DNA of 64,000 bases from Gonium pectorale (lineage: Eukaryota > Chlorophyta > Chlorophyceae > Chlamydomonadales > Volvocaceae). Shown here piece after piece: positions 46,687-59,554 of the stretch (position 1 is its first letter; each line of letters opens with the position of its first letter). The position numbers were made by a program, and so were the translations under genes. A model generated the notes under the pieces. The model saw nothing but the letters and a program-made list of their open reading frames with translations, was not told where the DNA came from and searched no databases. The stretch covers positions 575,404-639,403 of the forward strand of contig LSYV01000050.1 of the NCBI GenBank assembly GCA_001584585.1, read 5' to 3'.

Positions 46687-49600
46687 TCACTGCTGCTGCG
46701 GCATGCCCAGCAGCTCGGCCTCCTGCTTGGCCTTGGCGGCGGCGCGCGCAGCCTTCTTGGCATCGCGCTTGGCGGCGCGGGCGGCGTCATCCCCAGCGGC
46801 ACCGCCCTGCGGGACGGCAGGGCTCGGCTCGACGCACAGGCAGCGGCAGCAGGAACAGGCAGCACATCATGTGCACAGGGCGTGAAGGCCGGGGTCGCTG
46901 CGAATCCCACGAGCGGAGAGCGAGCCGCGCGCTGAATCACGCCCCGGGGGGCAACGGGGTGTCGGGCAAGGTGGCCGTGGCACCGCTCGGCATCACCCAC
47001 GTTGGTGGCCCGCCAGCACCGCACGCACCTTGGCGCCCCCGCCCGCGCCCGCCCCTCCGTCCTTGTCCTTGCTCTTCAGCAGCGTGCGCCACTCGCGCGC
47101 CGCCACGTTGGCCTCCTTCACCTCTTCGACCTGGCCACCGGAGGGTTTAAGGCGGGCGCGGAGGGATATAAAGGCCAATGGTAGCCGTGCAACAGTACCG
47201 GGCGATTAAAGATGTGCCGTACAGCGAAGTCGATCAGGCGTGAAGATATCAAGGCGCGGACATGCCATGGCTGGGAGGCAATGCAGCAACAGTGGACATT
47301 CGTACCTGTCTACTGTGGATAGCCCTCTCGCACCCGCACGCAGCCGCGTGCGCCTCAGCCCCCCGTTGAAACCTACCCAGCTGCCCCTGCCGCCGCAGTC
47401 CGTTAACCCCAGCCCAGCGCCCACCTGACCCTAACGACCCCGCAGCCTCCAAACCCTGACTCACCTCCACTTTGCGAGCGCCCTCGCTGCCCAGAAAGTC
47501 GAGCTCATCCAGCACCGCCGTCAGGGCCGCCGCGGGATCGGCCGGGACCTGGCGAGGCGCGCGGGCAAGAGGGGCGGTTGGGGTCCCCCCGTCGGGCGGC
47601 GGTCAGCGGGGGTCAGCGGGGAAACCACTAGTCAGCGGGCAAGGCTGGGTGTGGGATCTGCCTCCGGGGTGGACGCGTGTGCCTTATAAGCAAGTTGACG
47701 CGTGTCAATGACGCCTGTGAACGAGAAAACGCGCACAGGGCTCGCGGTGAGGCCCGGCTGTTGGTCAAGGTCCAGGAGCCTGGGCGCCGGTTGCTCCCCT
47801 GCAACATCCCCGCACGTCAGCCTCCTCTTTCCCGGCACCTCCCCCCAGAGCGCACTCAGCACCCAGCCTCCCACCTCAAGCTGCTCCGGCGCCTCGTCAC
47901 CCTGCCTGGCGGCGGCGCGGAGCGCAAGCCGCGCAATGAAGTTGGGTATCTGTGCGGAGAGGGCGGGGCGGGGGGGGGCGTGATCCAGCAAGGAGGGGAG
48001 GAGGAGGGTGTTGGGAGCTGGGAGGGGGCACAGCAGCAGCAGCTCGCGTGCGAAGGTGCCGCACACGAGGCAACGCCGTGTGAGCGGCGGGCAAACGGCC
48101 AATACATGTGCGCGCAGTGACAGCACTTGCGCCGGCCCATGTCCCGCTGCCTCCAATGGCCCCCCAAAACGGCAACATTATCATCCCACACCCCCACCCC
48201 CTCCCCCACCCACCCACCCACCCACCCGCAGGCCGCGCGTCTTGCAGCCGCTCCGCAGCGCCGCCGCCGCCAGCTGTGCCGGCCCGAACAGCAGCGGCGC
48301 GTCGCTCAGCATCAGCGCGTCCAGTGCGCGCTCCGCGCTGCGGGCCACCTCTCCCACCAGCGCGTCGGGCGCCGAGGCCAGCCCCTCGTCCAGCGGCGGC
48401 AGCGCCGGCTGCTGGTCCGGCTGTGGCGGGGCGCCGGCAGGGGCGCCACGCGCCTCCTTAAGCTCCTGGTCAGAGGTCAGGAGCGCGGAGACGAGAGCAG
48501 AGAGAAAGCGAGCAGGATTATGTGTGTGCGTATATTTGTGTGGCGTGGGGTGTGGGGTGGGTTCGGGAGCGGCCCGGCAAAGAGCGTCCTGGGGGATGGT
48601 CGCCATCTTGGGCTCCAGCGACGGGTCATGAAGCCGTTGGGCTTCGAGCGGGCGGGGGGGGGGGGTCAAGGGTAGCGTTAGCCCCAGGCCGACTTGTCGG
48701 CTTGACTGAATTTGATCTATCTTAGTGTGCAATACCGCCATTCCTGTTCACGGCTCATTTTCATCACTTCCCCTTGGACCCAACTGCATCCACATCACAC
48801 CCTTCCACGCCATCTCCGCCATCTGGCGTGTACTTCGGCTTCAAGCGCCGTCCCTACTCCCCTTTCCCACACTCCTACAATTCCTTCCCTCCTCAACTAA
48901 CTCTTGCCACACCGCCCCGCGCCTGTCCCACCTGAACCAGCCCCTGCAGCGCCCGGTAGGGGGAGTGCACCACCAGGTCGAAGTTGAGGCCCTCCAGCAG
49001 CGCCACCTGCGGCCCGGGCGTGTTAAACAGCGTGCTCGAATTCCCAATCGAGAGGACCGGGTGCGGGCTGGAAAGGACGGACGGCGCTTTCGTGGGCAAG
49101 CAAGGTAGGATAGAGGCCATGTTGTGGAGACGGGCAGGCGCGGAATGCGCGCCTGAGGGCCCCTATTGACGCGGCGGGCGTCGGCGCTGTGGTCAAGGCA
49201 GGAATACGCAAAAAATTGTGTAACACAGGAGCAACCATGCGGCCCCGGCCGCGCCATCTGCGTTCCGGCCCTGCCTGCAACGGGCCCGTTTCACTCTGAC
49301 CTTCCGTCACTCCACCCCCGTTTCCCTTCTTCATTACCCGCCCCCCCCCGCTGCGCACCTCCTGCTTGACCACCGACTCCTCGGTGACGAGGAACGCAGC
49401 CGCTACCACCGACGCCCTGGTGAAGTACTCCTCGACCTGGGGAAGTGAAAGGCGCGTCGCGGGGGTAAAGGGAAGCAAGCCTTGCGGAGAAGACGTGAGC
49501 AGGTGGCGGATGGAGCATTGGCGGACCGAGTGGGGTGCATGGTCGGATTCAAGAAGCGGGCAGGGGCACGGCATGCGGTGCGGGGGGAGGGGGGAAAGAG

Positions 49601-51134
49601 GGGCACCTGCGAGGCCTTCCTCGCGACGCGCGCCCACCCAGGGAACAGCGTGAGTCAGGGGACAAGATGGGCCAAGGCCGTCGCGGGCTCCAAGCACCTC
49701 ACCTCCAAGGCTGCACCCAGACGCGCACCTTGGTTGCCATGAAGATGGCGGTGATCATGACGCGCCCCGGGTCGAACTCCATGGAGGTGTGCCGCAGGAA
49801 GAAGCGCTTGTAGTACTGGACGGCGGTGGACTGGCGGGCGGGCGGGGGACAGAGGCGGGCGCGGGGGCCCGAGAGGAGAGGCAGTGAAGAGTCTGGGCGG
49901 ACGGGCGGGCCGTTGGGACACTTGTAAGGGCGCCGCTGGAACCCACACAAGCACGAGTTGCAAGGCGGAACGAGGTCTCACTAGCAAGACGTATCGCAGG
50001 ATTCCGCAGCCACCGAGCTGAACCAGTATGATCGCTCCCCACACTCACCATAACCTTGACAGGCAGCCGCAGTTCACGGCATTTCTCCTGCACGCGGCAA
50101 TTCAAGCACAAGAGACATGTACACATCTGTGGGTCGCTGGCGGCATGGGCAACCAACCCCCGATCCAGGCATGCCCTCCATCGTGCTTCTCTCCTGTGCG
50201 TTTCCAATACCTCTAACATAGACAGAGAAGCCTCGCTTATGCTTTTCACTGCCTAAGCTTGGTGGCCCCAACCTCTCTCAGCCACAGCGCCCTTGCTATA
50301 TCATTTCGTTTTTCATTCCACCGCCCCGCGCCTCGGGCCCACCTGGATGATCTGCTGGTAGTACTTGAGCATCAGCAGCTCGCCGGCCAGTGGTACGGGA
50401 GGAGGCTCTGCGAGGGACCGAGGGCGCCGGCCGCAAGGCAGCCGTGAACGGACATGGCAGGGTACAGAGGGGTCAAGAGGGTGCGGAGCTGCGTCGGCAG
50501 AGCGAAGGAGCGGTCCTGCAGCACAAGTGCCCTGCCCGCCCGCCACAAGCCCGGCATAGGCACCCACCCATCCCTGCCCGGACCCGAAGCCTGGTCGGTA
50601 CTGACCCCTGGGTCGCTTGGTTGCGCTGCCCGCCTCCGGTTCCCCCGGGTCCTCAGCCGCATGCTGACGGCGGAGGGAATCCACCACCGCTGCCTGCAGC
50701 TCCCGCCGCCGCTCATCCTGAGGGCACACATGGGCGGTTGGAAAAAGGAGAGCGACGATAGCACGACGCGCGCATGATGAGAGTTGCAGTTTGGGGGTGA
50801 AGGCTGGCCGGGACACATCCCTGCAACTACAGCCCATTCAGGCAAAGTCAGCCCTGAGGCTTCTGGATGGTTGCGGGTGCTACAAGCCCGGACTACGCGC
50901 CCAACGTAGACGCGGCTCCGGCCGCAGCCCCGTAAGTGCGCCCCGGTCTCCCACTTCAAGGACTTCAATCCGACGCTGCCGGTTGAGGTTTGGCCTAGCA
51001 GCTTTGTCAGAACGCGCATCCAACTGTCGGGTGACCATAGGAGCGCCCTGCACCCCACCCGCGAAACCCCTACGCACCAGGCTGCTGCGAGTGAACAGCC
51101 AACGATTCTTATGGCTCGAGCTTGCAAAATCCAT
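46687..51134 (-). CDS. CCNH: cyclin H (CDK-activating kinase / TFIIH subunit)
   Basis: Twelve exons: 51134-51078, 50717-50606, 50407-50343, 50087-50049, 49830-49729, 49436-49359, 49006-48932, 48465-48226, 47949-47839, 47548-47465, 47130-47029, 46806-46687; 1,185 nt, 394 residues, frame kept throughout. The N-terminus SSSHKNRWLFTRSSL matches the cyclin H family start. The first cyclin box runs through LLMLKYYQQIIQ, LRLPVKVMSTAVQYYKRFF, FDPGRVMITAIFMATK and VALLEGLNFDLVVHSPYRAL. The second box is APLLFGPAQLAAAALRSG and IPNFIARLAL. Cyclin H activates CDK7/CDKD, which phosphorylates RNA polymerase II and cell-cycle CDKs in the nucleus. The protein is longer than the roughly 320-residue animal form because of an Ala/Pro insertion in exon 8 and a Lys/Ala-rich tail ending AELLGMPQQ. 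It is head to head with RPN5. Confidence 0.92.
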
Positions 51135-51731
51135 GCTGTCACCGAGTCCCACACGCCACATCAACGTCCGGCCCGGTGCCGCGCTGCGCCGGATGCTACC
51201 GCCTCAGCTCGCCGCCGCCGGGCGCCCTCATAGGATACCAGGCTTGATTCCCCCCGGCCGTCAAGGTCTGGCTGCAAGTCCGGAGGGCTCGACTCGAGGA
51301 TTCCGGACAAGGTCCAAACTGTCAAAGGTACAGCGCTCCAATTCCTAGTTGGCAACGTGTGTAAGAGTTTGTCCGACAGACGCTGACTGTAGGAGTGTAT
51401 GAAAGCTGCAGGCAGCGACCTCTGCAAACGATTGTTGATTGAATTGTGCTGAGGTTTAGAGGTCGGATGTACGTCAGAGGTCTCGATGCAGAGCGGCCTG
51501 AATGCGGCGATCATGAGCAGGGCAGTGTCTGGCGCCAACGAAAATGTAGTACGCCTGTTGCGTTTCAACCCCCATTCCGTCATTCCAGTTATATTAGCAG
51601 AACTGTTTGGCACATTACGAAGTAACGTTTGGACACGCATTGCTGTATTATCCACCCGCGCGTCTTTTGGCTGTCTCGGAAGCCTTTACCTCCTTAACCC
51701 CACTTGATCATACAAAAGCAATCTTAGAATC
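51135..51731. promoter_or_regulatory. divergent promoter region of cyclin H and RPN5
   Basis: 597 bp between the two ATGs, AT-richer than the genes, particularly 51340-51730. It must carry both promoters and 5' UTRs. No specific element is identifiable by eye. Confidence 0.5.
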
Positions 51732-54700
51732 ATGTCGGTCGGCGAATTCACAGCAAGCAACATAGCCATGGACCTTGACAGCAAGGAGGTGGCGAAGGGA
51801 ACGGTGGACATGGCCAAACTCACGGCAGACATTGCAGCGCAAAAGGAGCTAGCAGCGAAGGTAGGGCCTCCCTGACCCTTATGCCAGATCTGCGTGTCTC
51901 CGAACCCGGACGGTGCGCAGGGGCAACGCGCGCAAGCCATTGAGGGCCTACTCAACTTGGAGAAGAGCAGCAGGCTTGCCGAGGACGTGGTCGCGACCAA
52001 AGCGTGCTGCTCGGCCATCTTGGACCTGTGCCATGACGCACGGGACTGGCGGGCCTTGGAGGAGAACGTGATGCTGCTCACGAAGCGGCGATCACAGCTC
52101 AAACAGGTGCGGGAAGGGGAAGCGCACTTTGGCATCACGTTATGCCCCGGGGGGAGTGGGGCGCCGTGTCGTCTATCACCACACTCACGTCCACCACATC
52201 CCAAATGGCGTATCGCCTTAAAACGCCCACTTGCACTACGTCCGCTCGCTCAATGCCCGGTCGCACAGGCCATTCAAGCGACAGTACGGCAGGCGATGTC
52301 GTACGTTGATAACATAGAGGACAAGGAGACGCGGGTATCGCTCATCAAGACGCTGCAGGCAGTCACGGAGGGCAAGGCGAGTGCAGGAAGGCTGGGCTGG
52401 ACGCGCTGTAGTTGCGGCGGCGCCCTCACCTCTCTCCGCAGCACGCCTGGCCATGAACGTAGCCGTGCCGTACATCCCATCGCTGGGTCGTTGTGGCGTA
52501 GGACCTATGCTGTTGCCTGCACATGAAGATGCGCAGCTCACCACCTTACAGGGCAGGCTCATCGGAATGGCCCCTGTCGTCAAACCGTACTGTCGGCACT
52601 TGTAGCGGCATCAGCCCAGGGACGTAGCTTTGCAGCACGCTGCAGCATTCGCTGGGGAAGAACCAGGGGATCCGGTCCTCGCCCCTATGTGCGAGTCGCC
52701 CGCGTTGCGGCCAACGCGGGGGCAGAGCACCGCGGCCCGCTACACGCAATCAGCACCTTGTGCCGTGCTATGCCACGCTGCGCACAAAGCGCGCACTTAA
52801 CCGGTCGCCCACATGCCCCGATCCACCCATCCACGACACCCACCAAACCGTCAGATCTTTGTGGAGATTGAGCGGGCCCGCCTGACCAAGCGGCTGGCGG
52901 CCATCAAGGAGGAGGAGGGCAAGGTGGACGAGGCGGCCGACATCCTGCAGGAGGTGGCTGTGGTGAGTCTGTGTCGGCGGGGCGGGCTGCAGCGGGGGAC
53001 GGGGGGCGGGGCTAGCGAATCGGCTCGTTACACTGCAGGACATGGGCGGGGCGAATGGGGCGTGGGTGTGGGGCAGGGTTGGGTAGGGCGGGATAGGCGT
53101 AAGAATTCTGAACCAGGTGGGTGCAGCGGGAGTAGCTGGCGGTGATGAGCGGGGCGGGGCGGGGCCGGGCGGGCTGGACCGGGCGGAAGGCCTACGTTCA
53201 GGGGTCATGAGCCGAGCGGGCGCGAGCGAGGGCCCATAACCGGGACACTCGGCTGGCATGGGGCGTGGGGTCACAAGCATGCGCGGACGGGTCTGTCCCT
53301 GGTGTGGTGGGGACGCCCATGCCCTGCCGGAGCAGCCAGTACCGGTACCGCTGACTGGATCACACCACCCGTGGTAATGCCATGCGCGATGCGGCATTTG
53401 CACCAGGCGGTTAACCGCACATAATGCTTTTCGTACATGCTGAACGTGTACCGGTACGTGCGCGGTCCGGTCGGATCACTGCTGTGCCGTGCGTATGGAT
53501 CGGCTGGCTGAGCTGCTGCACCCGCCGGCGGAAGTGCCACGTTGCGCGGCGGCCTTAGACTGCTTGTTTGCAACGACGAACGGGCGTTTGGGCCGCCCGC
53601 GGCTCACACACGCCCGAAAGCTTGCCTTGCCTGCGCTCGCGCGGGTTACTCCCCGCATTATATCTTGCGTGCCTGATTGGGAGACCGCCCGCGACTTGCC
53701 GACACCCCTTCCCCTTGGGCACGCACGCAGGAGACGTTTGGCGCCATGGCCAAGACGGAGAAGATTGCCTTCATCCTGGAGCAGGTGCGCCGGCCGGACC
53801 CGGGGGGGGGCGCATACCCCTCCGAACTCCTACACAGGGCGGTCCACCGGTCCCCCAATAAGAAAACCGGTGAAGCAACTGGCCCGTATCCCGGTCGTGC
53901 AGGGAGCTGGGCAGGGAAGCGGGGCGGGTGGAATGGCCACCTTTGTATGGGGAGGTGCCGGCAACTCGTAGCGCGAAGTGGGGCCATCCCACTTGATAAC
54001 ATACACGTTTCTCCACACCCCACGCTCACTCCACCCGCCCTTCGCAGGTCCGACTCTGCCTGGACAAGAAGGACTTCGTTCGCGCTCAGATCCTGTCCCG
54101 CAAGGTCTCGCCGCGCGCCTTCGTGGAGCGCAAGGGCGAGGGGCAGGGCGAGATCGGCATCGAGGGGACGGCCATCGAGGAGGCGGACAAGGTGAGTCGT
54201 AAGGGGGGCCCGGGCGGCTGTGCAGCCCACAGGGTACGCCGGAAAACATGTATTTTCAATCCAAACTCAGTTTTCTAGGTTTTCTAGGTTGTGGCTGTTT
54301 GCCTTGCCCTGCTTTTAAGTGTAGTGGCTCGGCTCCCAGGTAGTGGCAGGGCTGCGCAGACCCTTCCAACTCACTACCCCGTGTCCCCGAGCGCTGCAGG
54401 GGACGCCCGGGCTGCCGGAGCTCAAGCTGCGCTACTACGAGCTGCTCATCCGCTACTACAGCCACCTCAACAACTACCTAGAGGTGCGGTTGGGCGTTGG
54501 ACATTTGGCAGTTGTGCGGTAGTCCGGTGGCCAGATGGGGCCTTCACGGGCGCCCGGACCATGTTCGACCGGAGCAAGGCCTGGTGTGCCGGGTGGGTGA
54601 GTGTAGGGGGCGTCACCGTCGCCGAGCGTGGAGTGTCAGTCATACGCAGAGGGGCGGGCCGGGGGGGGGACAAGAAGCCGCGGGGAAACGGCTGGGCGCT

Positions 54701-57231
54701 GGTGCGGACGTGGGCCGGTGGCTGACGTGTGCACTCCCGCCGCGACCGTCAGCGGCTGCTGTTCGTTGACTGCATCCAAGTTGGACCAATGGCCCCTCTC
54801 AGTGAATGTCCAATACTGCCCGCACCTGTGTTCAATCTCGGCGCTGTTCCATACGTGCCCGCCGGACCTCGAGGCCCCGACCCCTCTGGCCCCAAACCTG
54901 GGGAGTGGGGACGTCTGGTTCGGGGACGCAGGATACGCTCCTGATTTGCAGTCGTTCAGTCGCCTCGACCCCCCGGTCGGTTCCTTTCGATGCGCTCAAG
55001 TAGCTGCCCCTCGTCGCCTCATGGCCCATCATTCCGCAGGTGACCCGCTGCTACCGCGCCATCTATGAGGTGCACACAGCGGCGGACGACAAGGAGAAGT
55101 GGACGCCGGTGAGGATCACACACAGGGAGGACGGGGACTGGGACAGACGGAAAGGGAGGAACCCGTCTCACGTTTTACGTCTTGGGGAGGAACCCGTGTC
55201 AACAGTTAACGTACCGCGTGTCTTTCTCACAGCCCGGCTACCCGTCAGGCACTACCCCCTATCCCCACCCGCAGAGGCCGCTCACCCACCGGGCCTTTGG
55301 CTCTTTGCCTCGCAGGTGCTCAAGGCGGTGTGCTGGTTCCTGGTGCTGTCGCCCGCCTACTCCACCAAGGAGGGTAGCAGCAGCGACCGGACAACGCTCC
55401 TGACCGCCACGCTCCAGGTGCGGAGCGGGACCGGACGGGGGCCGCCCGGACCGGGGCCGCGGGGGGGGGGGGTTAATACGGAACGGGAAACGGGGGTGGG
55501 TGTTGGCGAACACCCCGACCACCTCCTTGGCCACGTCCTCCTTCCCAGCTGCACGCTGGGCCTGGCGCCCCAGTTTCGCTCTGACGAAGCTTGTTCCCCT
55601 CCTGCTCCCCTCGCCTTCAACCACCGCAGGACAAGAAGCTGGGCGACCTGCCCGCCTACAAGGCGCTGCTCAACACCTTTACCAACAACGAAGTCATTCG
55701 GTGGACCGCCTTCGAGGCGACCTACGGCCCAGAGGTGGCGGCATCGGGCGCCGTCTTCTCGGGTGGGTGGCCGGGGAGACGGCGCGCGCTGAAGGCGGAG
55801 CCCTTTTCAAGTTTACTACATCCTTGGCTTAGGCCTGGAGGGCCCTGCTCGCCATAGCCCCTCCTGGCGCCCCAGTGATTGCGCTGTGACTGACACCATC
55901 GCCTGCACCTTGCTGCCGCCTCTTCCGACCCGGCGTGCGCCGGGGCTGCGCAGTGAACAGAACTGTGCACAACCCCTTTAGCACGCTCTTCCCGTGCCCC
56001 GCCGCGCCCCGCACCCCCGACCGCAGAGCCCAAGCGCCTGGAGGACCTCAAGCTGCGCGTCATCGAGCACAACGTGCTGGTGGCCGCCCGCTACTACAGC
56101 CGCATGCGGACCAGCCGACTGGCGGACATACTCTCGCTCACGCCGGAGCAGGTGGGCGCTGGGGCCGGGGCCGGGGCGCATGGAGGAGGGGGATGCGGTG
56201 CGTTCTGCGGTCGGTGCCATGGGGCCATTGACCCGCGGGTCGGCCGGGTGAGGCCCCTCCCTTGGCACAGCGCATGCCTAGGTTGTTACTTCCCGCAAAC
56301 GCCGCAGCACACGGCGCCAGGTCGCCGCGTTGCACCCAGTACGCCAAGTGCCACGTGAAGTGCACCCCCCCCGGCCCGCCGCCAATTTCACTTGACCACG
56401 CCCCCGGATGTCAACGCTTGAACTGTCTGCGGCATCGCGCCCTGTCCCGCAGATGGAGAAGCACGTGAGCGAGCTGGTGGTGGCCAAGGCCATCTCCGCA
56501 AAGATCGACCGGCCCGCGGGCATCATCACCTTTGCGGCAGCGGCGGCGCCCGAGGAGCAGCTCAACGGATGGGCCGGCAACATTGGTGAGCGCGCAAGGC
56601 GGCGGGGGCGGGGTACTGGCGTTGATGGGGGGGAGGGGGGGCGACGTGTGTGGGAGGCCGGTGCGAGGGGCTGCGGCTGCCAGGCCACCGACAATCGTAG
56701 CGCAATTGCTCTACGTCTAGGAGGCCTTGTGCGATTAGAGGGCAGATGAAGGGGCCCAGCGGTCGCATAGCGATTCAGGCGTTGACAATTGTGCGCGTGA
56801 GCGCGGCCCCTCACACAGCCCCGCGGCCCCTCACACAGCCTGTTGTCCTAGTGCCGTTTTGAGCCAGCTGAATGTATTCATGTACGCACCGTCGCTGTGC
56901 TGACCGCTTTCCCTCCCGCCCCCCCCCCGCCCCACTTCTTCACACGCCCCTGCGGTTGGCTGCGTTACCGTGCCTACCCCGTCCCTCCAGGGCTACACGC
57001 TCCCGTGCACGGCACCTTGCCTGTCCTCATACTCGCCCCCGCCCCTATACCCCTCCCTCTCCGCGGCCCCAAGCCCAAAGCCTCCTTCATGACCACGCCG
57101 CCCAACCCAACGACACCCCCTCCCTCGCCCCTCCCCCCGCAGCCAAGCTGCTGGACCTGGTGGACAAGAGCTGCCAGCTGATCGAGAAGGAGGCCATGGT
57201 GCACAAGGTGGCGCTCACCAGCTCGGCGTGA
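51732..57231 (+). CDS. RPN5: 26S proteasome regulatory subunit RPN5 (PSMD12)
   Basis: Thirteen exons: 51732-51860, 51921-52106, 52269-52376, 52855-52962, 53731-53784, 54048-54191, 54400-54483, 55040-55108, 55316-55417, 55630-55762, 56027-56151, 56453-56585, 57143-57231; 1,464 nt, 487 residues, all frames consistent. Diagnostic stretches are [57 protein letters not shown] and [11 protein letters not shown]. The C-terminal PCI domain (about residues 330-460) includes [20 protein letters not shown] and [18 protein letters not shown]5 is a scaffold of the proteasome lid in cytosol and nucleus. The third intron (52377-52854) starts with GC rather than GT (AAG|GCGAGT), the only choice that keeps the strongly conserved [13 protein letters not shown] join. 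The length slightly exceeds the roughly 450 residues usual for the family, with extra residues at the N-terminus and around 395. Confidence 0.95.
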
Positions 57232-59549
57232 GGGGAGAGGCGCGGCAAGTTACCGGCATGGGCGGGGAGGGGAGTCGTGTGACGTGGGGCGGATGGCCAC
57301 GACACAGTGCCGCCAAACCCTGCGCTCAAGACCTGGGGGAAGGGCGTGGGAGCCGCACGGGCCGGGCTGGCTGGTAGGCCGGGCTAGGCTGGCGCGGGGC
57401 GAGGAGCAAGCAGCATGATAGGCAGGTAGGGGGGAGGAGGCAGAAGAATGAGCGCGGGGCGAGGAGCAAGCAGTGGCGGCGGCGCAGAGGAGCGAAGTCT
57501 GCGACGCGGGCCATGGCCCGCAGACCGCAGGTGTTTCGTTCCCGGCTTCATTGTTGGGTTCCCGTTGTAGAACACGTGCGCAACGCAGGTTCAATCGCGC
57601 GGTTGCGAGCCCAGCGTGGGCGTCCATCAGACCCGCAGCATGCCCGTCCGCTCGCAACTTGTCATGCGGTTTAACCTTTGGTGGTCTCACAGCCTTAACG
57701 CCGGTAGTTGGCGAAGGATTGTTTGATGACGTTGATGCAAGCTGGCGGCGGTGACAGCGGGACCTGGAGACGCGACGTGCTGTCGATACAGCGCGGGTGA
57801 GGGGGCTTAATCCGTCGATGAGACCTAATCCGTCGATTGAGTACCGGGCGAGGCGAGGACGAGGAGGAATGCTGTCCTGTGTGCTCCGTGTATAGGCGTG
57901 GGCGTGCCTCGAATGTGTGGCTGCCCTGCCATGGCCGCCCTGTGCCGGTGGCCGGCGTTGCACACGATCCGTCAGGCCGGCTTGACGGTCCTGTGCAAGC
58001 AGCGAGGCTGACAGCACTGCGTGAGGCTCACTGAGGGGATGCGGTCTGGTGCGGCGCTCTCGCCGGGAGCGTCCGCCGACGGGCGGGCCTTGAGAGCCTC
58101 CTCCGCCCACCCGCACGTACGCTCTGACAGGTTGAAGGGCAGCGCTGCGTAGCGCAAGCGACGACCGAATGTTCCCCCAGTGCGGGAACTGGTGTCCCAT
58201 AATCGCCGTTAAACAGCCCGTGCAGGGCGTCTGCGCGCCTGCCATACTACAAAATGGCCGCCCAGTACTCTTAAGCAGTGGTCAGGCCAAAAACGCATGT
58301 GGGGTTCTCGCCTTCCTGCTAATTTGCAGGCAGCTCGCGCAACCTGCATTCGCGAGGCTGTGGCCAACCTTGCCCACAACCCCGAACAGCAACAGCACCC
58401 TGACATCCAAGCGCATCCGCCAACGGCAACCTCGCACGGACTCGCCACCGCTGCTGCATACTTGGCCCAAACCGCAGCTACTCTACGGACGCTTTCGCGG
58501 TCCCAGGTACCGAACCGTGCACAGCCCACTCCGTCACTCGCAGCGGCCCCCTCACGCGCTCACGCCATACCACGCGGGAGACGCGGCATAAGCGTACGTA
58601 CACCGAGGTTCTCGCGTCCACGAGACCGTCATTCGAGCGCTGCCCCCATCAGCCACGCACGTATGCACTAAGACACCCTCGGCAGCCATACAATACTAAG
58701 ATCACGAGCGTCGCAGCGTGAGCAACTGGTATTTGCGTGCACATTCTGCACGTCAGTGAATTGGCAGTACATGCACTCTGCGGTGGCGACGCTTCCACAC
58801 TGCAACCCACATGCTGGCACACAAGATGTGATCATCCGACACTGAGATCTTCGAGGTAGGGCCCCCACGGCACTGGTCCGGGATCGTGCGGAGGCTTGGC
58901 CACTGTCCGGTGACACGCCAAGACGAGGAGGGGTCGGATGAATGCCGTACCAATCTATGAATTTGACCGCCAATTACTCATTTCGCAAGGATGAATCACA
59001 GCCGCGCGCAACGCGTCCATTGCCAACCACATTTCATAGCCTTGCCATCAAGTACTTGTGCTGCCGCTTACCGACACCCACACTCTTGTACCCACTGCGG
59101 TCTTGAATGCACCACGCCTTGCACGATTCGTGTGTAGTACTTCTTTGTTTGTCTGACGATGTGACGCGCGTGATGCGCCAACCAGCACGTGTGCGTGCGG
59201 GCCCATGCATGTGACTGTGATTGTGACTGTGTGCGCTCGCTCCCGAACCGCGGCGCGGTGCACACGTGAGGCACATCCGCAACTAACCAAGCAAGCCCCG
59301 TCCCACCCCAAAGAGCGCTCCCGAGGCGGACCCAACCACATCGCAACCCCGCCACACCGACGAAGCCACTTCAAGCTCGTCAACAGGACTTGTACGCCCG
59401 GCCACATGCGGCGTGGCGCTGGCGGCAGTGCATTCGCAAGGCTTTACCTTTCTCCAGCGCTGAGTGCAGACAGAACCGCTCCAACAGAGAGCTGCTCGCC
59501 CACCCGCTGAGGCGGGATCAAAATGCTGTACATCTAGCTAGCCGGCCAG
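57232..59549. other. tail-to-tail spacer, 2.3 kb
   Basis: Between the 3' ends of RPN5 and the WSC gene. No TGTAA was noticed near the RPN5 stop. A 22-bp direct repeat sits at 57392 and 57452. Open frames are short and shadow-like; no exon accepted. Confidence 0.45.
57392..57473. repeat. 22-bp direct repeat pair
   Basis: Identical 22-bp copies beginning GCGCGGGGCGAGGAGCAAGC at 57392-57413 and 57452-57473, 60 bp apart, in the presumed RPN5 3' UTR. Confidence 0.9.
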
Positions 59550-59554
59550 CTAGA
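59533..59554. repeat. 22-bp near-perfect palindrome over the WSC-gene stop codon
   Basis: Eleven base pairs of dyad symmetry with one mismatch (positions 59540/59547), centred on GCCGGC. It includes the stop codon TAG (minus strand, 59552-59550) of the WSC gene. Confidence 0.85.

Noticed and set aside
52381..52386. GTGCAG as the donor of RPN5 intron 3
   Set aside because: It would add four bases and break the conserved reading into the next exon.
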